Of a stretch of 64,000 nt of DNA, positions 49,798-61,648 are shown in pieces. A program made the position numbers and the translations under genes. Source of the stretch: Pachypanchax playfairii (taxonomy: Eukaryota > Chordata > Actinopteri > Cyprinodontiformes > Aplocheilidae); the NCBI GenBank assembly GCA_006937955.1, contig SSNP01000014.1:312634-376633 (forward strand). Direction: 5' to 3'. The notes below the pieces were generated by a model. It was not told where the DNA came from. It worked only from the letters and a program-made list of their open reading frames with translations, and made no database searches. Each line of letters begins with the position of its first letter. Position 1 is the stretch's first letter.

Positions 49798-51194
49798 CTA
49801 CTTTAAAGATTATCAAACCATCTAAACTGAAAATCTTTTGGTTTGATATTTACTGATAAATATAAATTAAAAATTACATAATTCTTTTCTCGTTTTGAAT
49901 CAACGGAGCACAAAATTGAATCCAAGCAATCTACCAATCGCTGAGCTTCTAATCCTTCCTTTACAACCGAGTACAGCTACTCTGTGCGGGAGCTCAGCTT
50001 GGCCATTTGTATTTGTAGTCCCATTCGTTTTGGTCTGTACACACAGGTCATGACCATATACTAGGGTTTCATCATAGGCTGATTTGTTAAATCTGCAGTC
50101 TTACCACTTGGCTCAACTCTTTTTTCGCCACAACAGACTACAACAGTGACTGACTCTCTGCTAGTGCTGCTCTAATTCACACCTTAAGCTTTTACTTCAG
50201 TGTATTCCTGCACATCAACAAGACCCTTACATACAAAAGGCTGTGCACTAGTCCTGGCATAGCTGGTTTGTTTGGTAGGATCTGGGCAGCGGCTCTGGCT
50301 GAGTCAGTAAGTGTGGCATGGACTGACATGGAAGCCTTCCATCTCCTGGAGTCTCTATGTTGGAGACTAGAGAGCTGAGGCATGGCAAGCTTTGGGAGCT
50401 GAAATATGGTAAATGACTTAGCAAATGCCATCATACTCTTGCTGCTCCTCAGCCAACAGCTCCATTGTCCCAGGTGACTCAATAATCCTTGTGAACAAAC
50501 TCTGTATTTAAGTCTTAAGCAGCCCACAAATGTTCCTGGAGTCCAGAGGGTACAGCCAAACAGCATTATTGAAAGTCTTTACTGCCACATGTACCTCTAT
50601 AAACTGCTTGGGAGCTAATAAATCTGCTGGCTTTGTGCTGGTCAGATCCTTTTCTCAAAGGGTGGTGAGTATAAAGACCCAAATGCAGTCTGACAGTCAG
50701 GAGGCAGGAAGGTGAGGTATCACATAAACTTTTATTTAACTAAAACAAACCGAAGGCGCTCCAAGGCAGGAAGTCAGAAACGAGGGTACAGTGCTGAACA
50801 AAAAAGCACAAACAAAATTTGACAAGGCGATGAACTGTAGAAGGAGAAATGAGAGCCGGCTTCTCAGAACAAATGAAATATAGGGAGTGTTTATTCAAAG
50901 CAGGAATAACAGCTTACGCAAAGCAGGTGAAATAATTTACAAACTAGAACCAGGTGTGGAGAGAGAAGCTAGACAACAGAACAGACTCTGGAAGTGTGAT
51001 AAGGATACCAAACTTCAAACGAAAGCTATGATATAGGATTTTCTATCAAGAAACCATATAACCAAACTTTTTTAAAGTAAAGCAGATTCATATTTTTGCT
51101 GTTTCTTCTTCTACATAGCAATAAAAGTTTCATTTTTGCAGAGTTTTTGTTCTTTATTACCATTCCTGCCTTCCTCTCCTGCTTAATCCTCCAG

Positions 51195-51517
51195 AGGCGA
51201 CAGACCAGGGAGTCGGTGGTGGAGGGCGGCGTGAGCTTAAGTCGGTTCCCTTCATCAACTACCTGTTGGTGCTGCAGAAGAGCCAGTTGTTAGCAGATGA
51301 CCTAGTGAATGGTGTGGAGATCCGCTGTGAGGAAAAGGGGAGCTGTCCTTCCAGCTGCCACCTGTGCCGTCACCAGGCCACAGTGGGAGGAGTGTCCGGG
51401 AGAGGCCGCAATGGTAACAACAAGAATGGAGAGCAGCCTTCTCCCATCCCTGTCCTGCTTGAAGTCAGCCGAGTCGTACCCCTTTACAGCTTGATCCAAG
51501 ACAACATCACCAAAGAG
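51195..51517 (+). CDS. astn2: astrotactin-2 internal exon with a Gly/Asn-rich insertion
   Basis: 323 bp, entered in phase 1 after AATCCTCCAG and left in phase 0 at GAG|GTGAGG. It encodes EATDQGVGGGGRRELKS, VPFINYLLVLQKSQLLADDL, VNGVEIRCEEKGSCPSSCHL and, after an insertion, PVLLEVSRVVPLYSLIQDN then ITKE. Cysteines in RCEEKGSCPSSCHLC are family-conserved. Compared with mammalian ASTN2 (from memory), residues from about HQATVGG to NNKNGEQ are extra, and a GVGGGGRR stretch near the start is also expanded. A second AG two bases downstream of the chosen acceptor would shift the frame and is rejected. Confidence 0.93.
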
Positions 51518-52796
51518 GTGAGGAAGAAGCACATGTGTGCATTTCTGTAGGTGTGGTAATATTAATGCAGAAACATTTAGATTTTATTAATTAGTCCATG
51601 AAACAAACTATATTATATGGGGATTCTGTGACAAACTCTGCAACTAGAACCTTGCTTTGCGTTATATCCGAAGCTGTTTTGTGATCATTCAGCACCTTTT
51701 GCCTAATGTGCAGTCTCATGCCATAAAATGATGTCGTAATCCTTTCAAACTGTACATATTTTTTGTCCTGTGGAGGATTTGCTTGCTGTAGGTGTAACAA
51801 CTCACCACTAGATGGCGCAGGTTGTTTGACCATGAGTAAAGGAAAGGAGTACTGTAAAACAGAGGGCATAAAAAAGATGACGTCATGTTTTTCTCCTGCG
51901 AGGAAGTCAATGTATAGAGTTTTATTATATGTAGCATGTGTCAATGTTTTAGTGTGTGTAGCAAAATAAAAAAAGGGAAAAAAACACGTGTGAACATATA
52001 ACCTAAAAACATATTCACTCAATAGTTGATGTAAAAGAAAACAAGTGTGTGTCTATGTGTGTATGCCTGAGTTTAAACAAGTCAGCTCAGCTAAAATGTG
52101 ATGTCATCTTAATGGCCATGTATTTTGTTTATGATTCTGTCTTTGGATCTTTTTACACTGAAAGTTAATCATATCAGATTTGTTTTCCAGAAGCTAATTT
52201 AGTAGAAGGATCTGGCCTTGCTTGACATTTAGCCAACCACGTTTTGCCCTGTTTGTGCTTTATTTTGTCTTGCTCCCCTGACCTAACGTCTGCTGTGCCT
52301 GCGTCTCGTTATGCGTAAGCAAAAGCAGGTGACTCACACCCAGCTGAGTTGTTGTTCAACATCAAATTTTACAAAGTATCTAATTATCATGCCTTCATAA
52401 ATATATTAGTAATATAGATAAATGCACATTATCCTATGTACGTGCTTCTCATAATAAGTACCAGAGCCCCACAGAGAAGACGGTGCAATCAATAACAGAC
52501 AGCTCATTATGGACCTTGTCAATACCTAAACATGTGGAAGTGCTACCCATTTTTCTCTCTTCTGGGTACTTGGAAAGTAAGGTGTATAAGGACAAGGAGA
52601 AGGGTTAGACCGCAGCAGACTGCTCTGGCAAGCTCTTCTGAGGTAGCTTGAGGCAAGATTATTAGCTTCTTATTGATGTCATCAACCTCTGGGGAGGACA
52701 AGGAGTCCATCACTCTGCTCCTCTTTTCTTGGTCACAGCTGCTAGTCAAAATGGCACATACATGCATCGCATTAGATGAGCGGCTGTCCATCCCCA

Positions 52797-52825
52797 ATCT
52801 CCCTCTCCCTCTCTCTCTCTCTCTC

Positions 52826-52863
<38 letters not shown>

Positions 52864-52864
52864 T
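52797..52864. repeat. (CT)n microsatellite
   Basis: About 30 CT units with a few CCT interruptions. Any frame through it gives a Ser-Leu repeat artefact. Confidence 0.96.
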
Positions 52865-53717
52865 GTCTTTATGTGTGCATCTGTCTAAAATGCACACTCT
52901 CGTGCATTTTTGCTTGAGACTCTCTTTTCTTCTTGGCTATAGGGAAAGACAGCAGCCATGCTCCAAAAGCTCTCTCAGAAATGAGGTTCTTTTTCTTTTA
53001 AGCTAAATCCACAGAAGCAATTAAATAAAAGCTTAGTAGTCTGGTTTAAGACTAGGATGACGGAAATTGCATCTACGTATATGCGTATAGCTGTTTAGAT
53101 GCATCTCCGTGTGTCTACGCATTTCTTGGCTTCAATAGATATATCACTTTTTCTTTGGCTTACTTTCTCTCTTCTTTCTCAGATGCTAGTCTCTTTCCAT
53201 GATGCCCACCCTGGCTTTGTGACTGACAGAACATGTCATGTTCTTTACATATACATCTCCCGTTAAGGCGAAGGGTATTGGTCACAATACGACTTTGCCT
53301 ATTATTAGTGAGACCCTCAACTAGAAAAGAAAGGAAGGTAAAATTAAATATTAGCAATAGTTTACCTGTAATTGAACTTTTCTTTGAACCATTTTCTGTT
53401 TGCTGCCTAGAATCAGGGCTGGGTGGTACTGGATTAGATTAAATTGTGAAGGATTAGAAAGTGCTGATCTGTCAGACCAGAGAAATCAAGATACTGTCTA
53501 TGAGACACTTCATAACAACTTAAAAGATTCACTTTAAACAATTCTATGAAGTCTATCTCATACAAAATCAAGTTACAAGACAGTTAAATATAACTTAGGC
53601 TTAATGGTGTTCTTTATTCTTACATGTAGACATATATATATCACAATTAACACTGTTCAGAAACTTGCAAAATACTAAAAAAAATCAACAGTTAAAAAGG
53701 CTGGTGCCTGTCACCAA

Positions 53718-53880
53718 GGGTCTTTGAACAAAAGGTAAGGTACACCATGAACAGGTTACCAGTTCATTCATCTTAGAGTCACATAGAGACAAACTGACAT
53801 TCACTCTCAAATATTGGGTCAGTTTAGAGCACCAGTTAATGTAACATGTTTGTGGACTACAGGAGAAAACATCAACTACA
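53718..53880 (-). repeat. teleost interspersed repeat fragment
   Basis: The order 'gtacaccatgaacaggttac', 'cacatagagacaaactgaca', 'cagtttagagcaccagttaa', 'gtaacatgtttgtggactac' fits the well-known fish repeat with 'cctgaacaggtcgccagt...agagacaaac...aatttagagtcaccaattaacctaacatg'. It is opposite in orientation to the fragment at 40250-40345. Confidence 0.7.
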
Positions 53881-56800
53881 AGAACATGCATAAAAGTCCC
53901 AGTTGAATGCATAACTGCAGGGCAGCAGTGTTAACAAGCTGCACCTTTCCCAAAACCTTACCAAAAACAAGTAGATATACAAATATATGTGTGGTTTCAA
54001 ATGGCTTCCATGCATTTAGGAGTGACGTGTTGAGAAATTAGGGATTATTGTTTCATTGTGTTTTAGATTTGAAACGGCTGAGTTCTCTCACCTCGTTTAA
54101 TTGAAACTTGGTCTTGAGTTTGACTGAAACTGGTCATAGCATTAAATTGAACTTGACAAAGGCAGAACTGATTTGTCTATGCAAATATACACATTCATGC
54201 GTTGACTCCCACAGACTGTTTGATGCCAGGGAAAAATAACTCATCCATAAATAAATAAGCTTACGCCTGTGGTGCTTGCCAGTATTTCTGAGCCTTGTGT
54301 TGCTGTGACTGAATTATGGCAAACCTTTTGAACAAATTGGTTCTGAGTCTAATGGGTCAGAATGCTCTATGCGGCCGTGCTTCCACCAATATTGCAGCCG
54401 TTCACATCGGCTCTGCGTCCAACAGTGAGGTAGATGAAAGGTGGCATGTTCAAAATGGAAGCGGTAGCAAGATTAAGCACAAGGGCAAAGTAGGCATAAG
54501 GAGCATGTTGTATTCACTTCATGTTGGAATTCAAATACTTTTAACACTTTGTGTACAAAGTTTTGCTAAACTTATTTGGAAATAAAATGCTTATTCTGTT
54601 GCTATCTTGAGTTTCTGGTTGTTGTGAGTCTATAATAGTTTTTTTTTCTTTGTTTTTTGATCAAATAAATTTCAGTGTTGATGCTAGAGCTAGTTCTTAA
54701 CTGGTTCTATAAAAAACAATTAAGAACTGGTTTGGTTTTCCCCTGAGATTATTTGGAGCAATGACATGCCTTCTTTGGTTTTGTTTTTCCCCACCAAACC
54801 AGCTCCAGTGCAAAACCAGATCTAGTTCTTGCTTACAACTAGTTATTCCTATGCATGTCCACAACCCAAAATTCTTGCTCTAGTACTGAACATCGAGTAA
54901 CATCTCAACATCAGTTCTTTGATGGACCAATAAATCTAAGCTGCTAACTCAGACAAACCTTTCTTTCCAGATTTATTTAGACTTTATTGCTTATGTAAGA
55001 CAAATCATGCCTTTTTAAAGACCGATTTGCAGTTTTTAAGGTCCATCATAAAGCAACTGGCAGTTTCTCATATTAAAGTCTGACCAACGTTGAAGGCCCA
55101 GTGAAAATGTGTGCTTGTAGTACACACTGAAGTAAAGCTTCCTTCTGTTCTTCCTCCATTGCATCAAAGAGTGCAATAGTGATGAACGCACGGTGACTCA
55201 TTCTGGTTTTGATAGATTTAGCTTATGTAATTTGCAGGTGTTTTGTCTTACATCAAATGAAAAAGTTAGGCATCATTACTGATAAAATGATGTCACTACA
55301 CTGGAGACTGGGCTCTGGAATAATGCTCATAGGAAGTCTATTCTTCATACTAAAACATAACAACTTCAATTCATTAGCACTTATAAGGTCAGGATCAGTA
55401 GTCATAAGAATTGAGTTTTATATGACAATGTTCAGTGTTGCTTCTGGTTTTAGATACTGTATTCTTATATTACCACCCAACCCTAATGTATAGTGGTTGC
55501 GATCTAATGCATTCAAGAGTTGACCCTTTGATTTTCAGTTTTAGGATTATTTTCATTGTGTTGGCTTTTAAAAATGAGCTATTTTGTAATTATTCTTCAA
55601 AATCCAATTTCAGACTGATAATAAGTTAATTTTGCTTGATAGATCAAATGATATTGGAATCTTGTCAGACAAAGTAAAAGCTAACCTGACGTGGTGTTTG
55701 AGGGTTTTCATGTGACATGTCAATCCCCTATCAACCTCTGGATGAACCAACCCTCGAGCTGCCCTTTGTGTCCCATTTCCTGGAAGTGCTACCTCTGATA
55801 AGGTTCCTAGAAGCAGCCCATTGGCTCCTTTGTTAACACCATTACCCTTGAATGATTGGAAAAAGTCACATAAATGCACTGACTTGAATGTGTGTGCACG
55901 TACACACACCTACACACACACAGATGATTTGCTGTGTGTTCTGACTTAGACTCTATTCCACTACTGGTGATTATCTTATAAATCAATACTGTGGGCCAGC
56001 TGGCCAGTGTTTTTGTGTATTAGCCTCTGAATATAGACAGTAATTTGGTCAGCATAGACTAGACAAACAGATTAATACATTAAGGTGGTCACAATGGCCT
56101 CACTTGGCTTCTTGTAAGTCACGACAGGGTTCTACGAAAGTAAAAGGTTCTCATGGTGTTTTGGTGCCATTGAGTCTGTTCAGTCTAAATGACATCAAGA
56201 GTTGAAGTTTGTGTGGCTGGAACTGTTTGTAACTGCTGCTGTTTATTGGTGATGCTTTTTTTTCCCTTTTTGTACCAATCTAAAAAGTGATGACTCATCT
56301 TTTAGGATTTTTTTCTACATGTCGTAGATCCTTGGAGATGAATTATGACAGATTTGTGAAAAGAAAGGTCCTCGTGTTAATTATGACAACAATGGCATCT
56401 ATATTTCTCATTGCTGCACATAAGCTTTCCCAAAGTGTTACATTCAAGGTTCTGATAGATTTCTGCATGACAACACACTTGCTGTTTTGATATGAAGTGT
56501 TAGTTAATTAGACCTGTTAATTTTTAAAAACATAAATTTAATCCCTCTAAGATCCGCACAGATTGTGTATCTTAAGAATCTGCAGTGTTCTTAAAAAAGG
56601 CATGATCTGTGGTTGATAATTGAACATAAAGTACTTCTTCTTGTCAAATATGATTTATAAGTGGGTTACAAGCAAAGCTGCCCTGAACTTTTGTCCGCTG
56701 GAACTTATTTTTGAGAACATTAATCATTGTTTCACCCCTGTTCTTTTGCATTTCCGATCAGACAAATCACGCCTACTGACGTTTGTTACTTCTCCTCAGT

Positions 56801-59800
56801 ACTGCTGGACAGAAACTTAAAAGCACGGAAATATGTTGACTATAGATGGGGAATCTGTAAACATCCAGTTGTAAGACAGAAACCTAATTAAGAGACTCTT
56901 GCAGCCATATCTGTGGTAGCAGAGAGCACTGAGATCACTTCCACTTGCAAATATTTAGAGAATTGAAACATTCTGGGCTGATTTTTTCACAGTTGTTTCA
57001 TTCTGGGATACAAAAAGAATCATTTCAAACTCTGTGGAGCAAGTAACCAGATTTTAATGAATAAAGCCAATACAGTGGTAAGTGATGCTGATTGTGTGAG
57101 AACACGCATAGGCTACATTAACATGCCCTGGAACGTGCATGTTTATAATCATTTTAAGATACATATTTGTGGAGGATTTGGGGCTTTTAGTGCACCAGAA
57201 CTAAAACATTGTAATGCAATTTTACATTAATGTTTTATTGCTAAAAAGAACAAGTTTTTTTTCTGACAGGAGCTTTCACCATCTCTCATGAATGCAAAAG
57301 TGTGTGTCAGTCTGATTCATTTAAAATCTCTTATAGTTATAAAGAAATCTTTTTCAGTTTGCAAAAGGTTCATGTTTTATTGCTCTAAAACACATCTTTA
57401 TTTATTGACAGGAACACTATCTCAGCTGATTGTTTTCTGCCTGGTGGTGCAGATGTTACATTTACATGTTTCTACAAATGTAAAAGTCGTTTCAGTGACT
57501 CTTTCAAACATAACTGCTGTAAAACAATCTGAGATGATTTCTTTACTGCTCTGATGTCAATGTTTGTTTGCCTTTCTGGAGCTTTCTCAGCTACTGCAGC
57601 TAGGGTTTTATGTCTTCATCTGATTGAAGCTGCATGAATGATAAATTAAAGGTTGTGTTTGGAAACAGTACCAATTATTCTTGTTGTACAATATTTAGTT
57701 AATAGAAAATCTGAGGTATGTGAGATGAACAGGAAATAGAACGATTGATTAAATGCTCTCAATATTCCACCAATTAGAAACATTTAGCCTATACACCTCA
57801 CCACCAGCTGCACCCCTCAGTCTCAAAATTGCCATCCCTATATCAGTGTTATTTTCGGATGTAAAATTTCCTCCCTGGGCTCTGTTTCATTCCGGGTTTC
57901 TGCAGACAAAGAGGAAGGGATCATGGCAAGAAGCCCCCCAAAAAAGACCTTTGTGTCTAGAAAAGGTCCTGTGTTTTAATCTAGTAACTGTACTAAACAG
58001 GAAAGAAGTTTTTTTTTTTTTTTTTTTGTAGAAAGCGTTTCACTGTCTTCACCACCAAACATGTGACACATTACACTTTACATGTCCAACTTTTTTGCAT
58101 TCCTGTAAACTTTTCTGTTTTACCTCCAATCCCCCCAACCCCCCGCCTCATTCCCTAAACCACAATTAGATTCCCTGTTCATCCACTGGAGACTGGCTTA
58201 CGTTACTCTTAAAACATAAACACGGTGGTAATCGCTTTGTCTGTTTTTAACATGTGCAGCCATGCAATCAAGCTCGCATATCCATATGGGGTTTTTCTAA
58301 GAAACCGACGGTGGTAAACACATGGAAGTCCTGTGGTCTCTCTTTATTTTGCTTTTTGTATTGGAGGTCATTTCTCATATTTGTCTGGCCTTTGTGCAAG
58401 TGTAGACTCAAGAGTCCAGGATTTTTGTGATGCCTTTGTCTGTGGCCTGCATCCCGTTGACATGAGGTGGCAAGATTCCTGCTGTTGTATTCCTGCACCG
58501 GTTAGCCACATGGTTTCAGGCAAACGAGAGAGAAATGTTATGACTTTTTGTGTTTGTTTTCCATAGGGTTATAATTTATGTTTTTTATAATCTGTTCCTA
58601 AATCAACAGGATAACTTATCACTCAACAAGTTTATTTGCAGGAGTTTGCATTGAAGGATATATGTTATAATGAAAAAGTTATGACCTCAATAGGAAATTC
58701 TGTTTGCTTTAAGAGTCTGAGAGCCCTTTTTACACCTTTGTTTTCTTCTTGTTGATTTTTTTACTGTCCTATTTTCCATGGTCTCTACTGCCTCACCCTC
58801 TCTCTTTTTCCTCAGTCTTTCCTCTGCTGCTCATTTAGGTCACTTTTGCACTCTCGAGGTACCTTGCCTCGAGTGAAAGCAAGTGGTATTAGAAGAAGTC
58901 ATTTCCCATGAAACTCTGTTAAGTTTTCCTCACCACTAACAATGCAGTGTTGTGGAAATGTTAACATCAGCTTCTGAGTTCATAACCTGGCTCTTTTTCT
59001 TGTTAAACTGTGTGTCTTTTGTGTCATTTGTACAAATCAACACAGTGCAAAATTATTATTTGGTATTTCTTCAATGAAATAAAATAGTTGTGGGAAGCCA
59101 ACATTCATTCTAGTTGAGCATATGTGTTTATACTCCGCTTGCCTCATATTGTGTAGATTTAGAAGACCAAAATAAAGGCATAGAGGCAGCTGAAAACCCA
59201 TGTGATTTTTTTTTATTATTTATATTTATTTCAAACATTCAACAATGTTTACATTCATTTTTGTCATTGCAATTCTTGTTTGAAAGAGAATTAGATCCAA
59301 TAGAAAAAAAATCTGATGAGACAGCAAATATACAAAACTGACAAACAAGAGCAGTAGGGAAACAGAATGGCAATAAAAACAGTGAGTAATTGAAACAATT
59401 ACAGGCAACAGTGGATGTAACAGGAGGATCTGACATAGAAGTTAAAAATACAAGAACTACTGTATGTGCACTATTCATATAGATTTAGGTATATTTGGCT
59501 TTCAAGTGAAATCTATGGAAAACTCTCCAACATTGTTAGCAGCCATCATTTCTGCTCGACATGAACTGACTTTGATCAGAGATCAGCACTCAGGTCCACT
59601 GGTCCTTCATCCAGTGTAAATGCTCCCAGGCCCATGCAAAACAATGACACCTGTGTCTGGTGGTATGTTCAGGGATGTTTATTGGTCGTCGACCACATTG
59701 ATGGAAACTTTTTCAAACGGTCTGACATGACACTTGGGTGCTTCTCAGTTCCTTTAAATGTGCGTAGATTGAATGGCGTTCATCATCTGGTTCCACAGTT

Positions 59801-60208
59801 CAGAATGAAGGGGTTATCAGTATGGGATGTGGCCAAAGGACGTCCACTTCTCTGTCTTTCTGTGACTCTAGTCTCTCTGTTGCAACCTGCTGATGACACG
59901 CTGTAACACTCTAAGCTCAGTGGCCACTTCCATCTGAGAATAACCTGTTCCTCACGATGGCGAGGTACTGTCAATCAATTGTTAGGTGTAAGTATATACA
60001 GCATGATGAGGAGGCTGTTTACATACCAGGTCTGATTGAACCAGGACATTTATTGATTCATTCATGGATCAAACACCTCCATGTCATTGGAATTTTGAAC
60101 ATATTTGAATTTTTTTTCTGAACATAGTCTATCTAAATTCAACAACTAAATAAATAGTCTAAAATAAAAAAATCCAGGCAGCAAACAATAGAAAGATTAC
60201 TAACTTGA

Positions 60209-60462
60209 AAAGCACTCGGAGAGCGCAGACCTCCGCCAAGTGGACATATTGTAGAAAGTACTATGTCCTTATCCTTAAAAGAATTCCTGGATCCAGACAG
60301 TAATCCAGATCCCCCCCGAAATTTAATTGAATGTTCCTTAGGTCATTTCTGACCTTTCCTGAAAATTTCATCAAAATCCATCAATTAGTTTTGAGTTAAG
60401 CTGCTAACAGACAGACAGACAAACAAACTAACCCCAATGGAAACATTACCTCCTTAGAGGTA
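60209..60462. repeat. unclassified dispersed fish repeat
   Basis: It begins AAGCACTCGGAGAGCGCAGA then CCTCCGCCAAG. It continues through 'gatccagacagtaatccaga', 'gaaaatttcatcaaaatcca' and 'gacagacagacaaacaaact' and ends in CCTCCTTAGAGGT. I recognise the order (a cctccgccaag head, an aattcctggatcc block, a 'cagacagacagacaaac' block) as a widespread repeat, possibly an RTE-like LINE 3' end. No coding part is attached. Confidence 0.55.
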
Positions 60463-61514
60463 AAAAAGGTACCGAAACCCTAACACCATGACAAGTTCCA
60501 TATTTCTCTAACAATTAACGCTTCTCATGTTAACACATGTGCTTCGCTTTCTGATAAGCCAATGTCATGAAACACTGGAGAGGAAGAAAAAAGATGACAT
60601 GCTGTTCTCTGATGTTTCCTGCATAGCTGGTACCCAGGGATGATGCAGGGTTTACTGCTGTGTCCTCTTCTTGTGACCATGATCAAGCATATCTCCAGAA
60701 TAGTATGCATGAAGCAGCACTGCCAACCAGTTCAAGCATATAAATAACTGAAAGCTCTATTGATCCTTAATGTGACAGGAAGAGCAGGAGTGCTTGCAAA
60801 CTCTACTGAAGACTATATCATGCCTGTGGCTATAGGGAAAGCCCTGACATTATACTTTATTTCTTTGACGGTTATATTGGCATTTTGCTGCCTTTTAGAG
60901 GATGACTGAGCTTCTGCCTTTGATTTTTTTTCCTTCTTCCTCCTGTTAGCACAAGGAGATGTTAGGAGATGATGTCACCTCTTAATATCTCACTACCACC
61001 CCCACCCCCTTCACAGTCAAACCGACAGCGATGCTTGCAGATCTCACACACGAGTGCATAGAATGAGGGAGGTGAGGAGTGACACTGCTCTCACATCTCC
61101 ATCATAAAAGTCACAGTGCACCAATGATATCACAGTGCAAGCTTGTTGGCTATACTGAGATGTTCCTACCTTCCAGTAATTGGAGGAAGGTGGAAATTAA
61201 AAGGTCAGTCTCCCTGTACAGGAAGGTGTATATATATGTAGCTCTAGATCCATCTCTATGAGACAGGTTTTACAGTTTGGAAATTTTGAAATTTTGTTAC
61301 TTAACTGACAATACTAGTGATGCTGTAGCGCCAATACTTAATTATGAGGAAACGAAAGTGTATATATTTGGTGGAAAGTCTGGAAGTATGAATGACACTG
61401 ACTGAAAGGGTAAGGTAAGTCTGGATGGTAGGTAAGGATTGGGTAAGACAAGATAGACAGGGAGCACATGTTTCAAGAGATAATTGCATTTCTCTCACCT
61501 GTTACCCTTTACAG

Positions 61515-61648
61515 GCCTTCAAGAGTGCCACAATGAGCTCATACTGGTGTGCTGGAAAGGGCGATGTCGTTGATAACTGGTGTCGCTGTGACCTGAGTGC
61601 CTTCAGCAAAGATGGCTTGCCTAACTGCAGTCCCCTCAAGCAGCCAAT
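61515..61648 (+). CDS. astn2: astrotactin-2 internal exon (cysteine-rich module after MACPF)
   Basis: 134 bp, phase 0 to phase 2, acceptor CCCTTTACAG, donor AAT|GTAAGT. It encodes AFKSATMSSYWCAGKGDVVD, NWCRCDLSAFSKDGLPNCSP, then LKQP and the first two bases of Ile. The spacing of WC...WCRCDL...PNCSP is typical of astrotactin and forms an EGF-like disulfide module linking the MACPF and FNIII domains. Confidence 0.94.

Larger units (their letters stand above)
41794..51194 (+). other. astn2: astn2 intron hosting trim32 on the opposite strand
   Basis: 9.4-kb phase-1 intron, GTGATGGG to AATCCTCCAG. Joining the exons gives QYQK-E-ATDQG, so the frame is conserved. The whole trim32 gene lies inside on the minus strand, about 42.6-48.2 kb. 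Right of trim32 are two repeat fragments (49318-49440 and 49645-49797). At 50170-51000 there is sequence with moderate-length ORFs and a possible degenerate repeat that I could not classify. Confidence 0.9.
51518..61514 (+). other. astn2: 10-kb astn2 intron
   Basis: Phase-0 intron, GTGAGGAAG to CCCTTTACAG. It contains a CT microsatellite (52797-52864), a fish repeat fragment (53718-53880) and an unclassified dispersed repeat (60209-60462). Frames such as 54316-54585 and 59634-59906 show no recognisable domain or splice context and are not called. The remainder is AT-rich sequence in which I see nothing further. Confidence 0.85.

Noticed and set aside
50640..51000. Sequence resembling a degenerate fish repeat ('gacccaaatgcagtctgaca', 'aggaggcagg')
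   Set aside because: The resemblance is loose and I could not define ends or family.
51195..51198. Alternative acceptor AG two bases downstream in the ...ELKSVPF exon
   Set aside because: Its use would break the reading frame shared by both neighbouring exons.
52776..53006. Ser-Leu repeat frames
   Set aside because: Product of the CT microsatellite.
54316..54585. 89-codon frame beginning MANLLNKLVL
   Set aside because: No family resemblance and no sign of selection visible; chance frames of this size are expected in 64 kb.
54670..54850. Loose inverted blocks around 'ctagttcttaactggttc', resembling a hAT-like fish repeat
   Set aside because: Mismatched arms and no target duplication; too weak to call.
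59634..59906. 90-codon frame in less AT-rich sequence
   Set aside because: Possibly part of an old repeat, but I could not match it to any element; not called.
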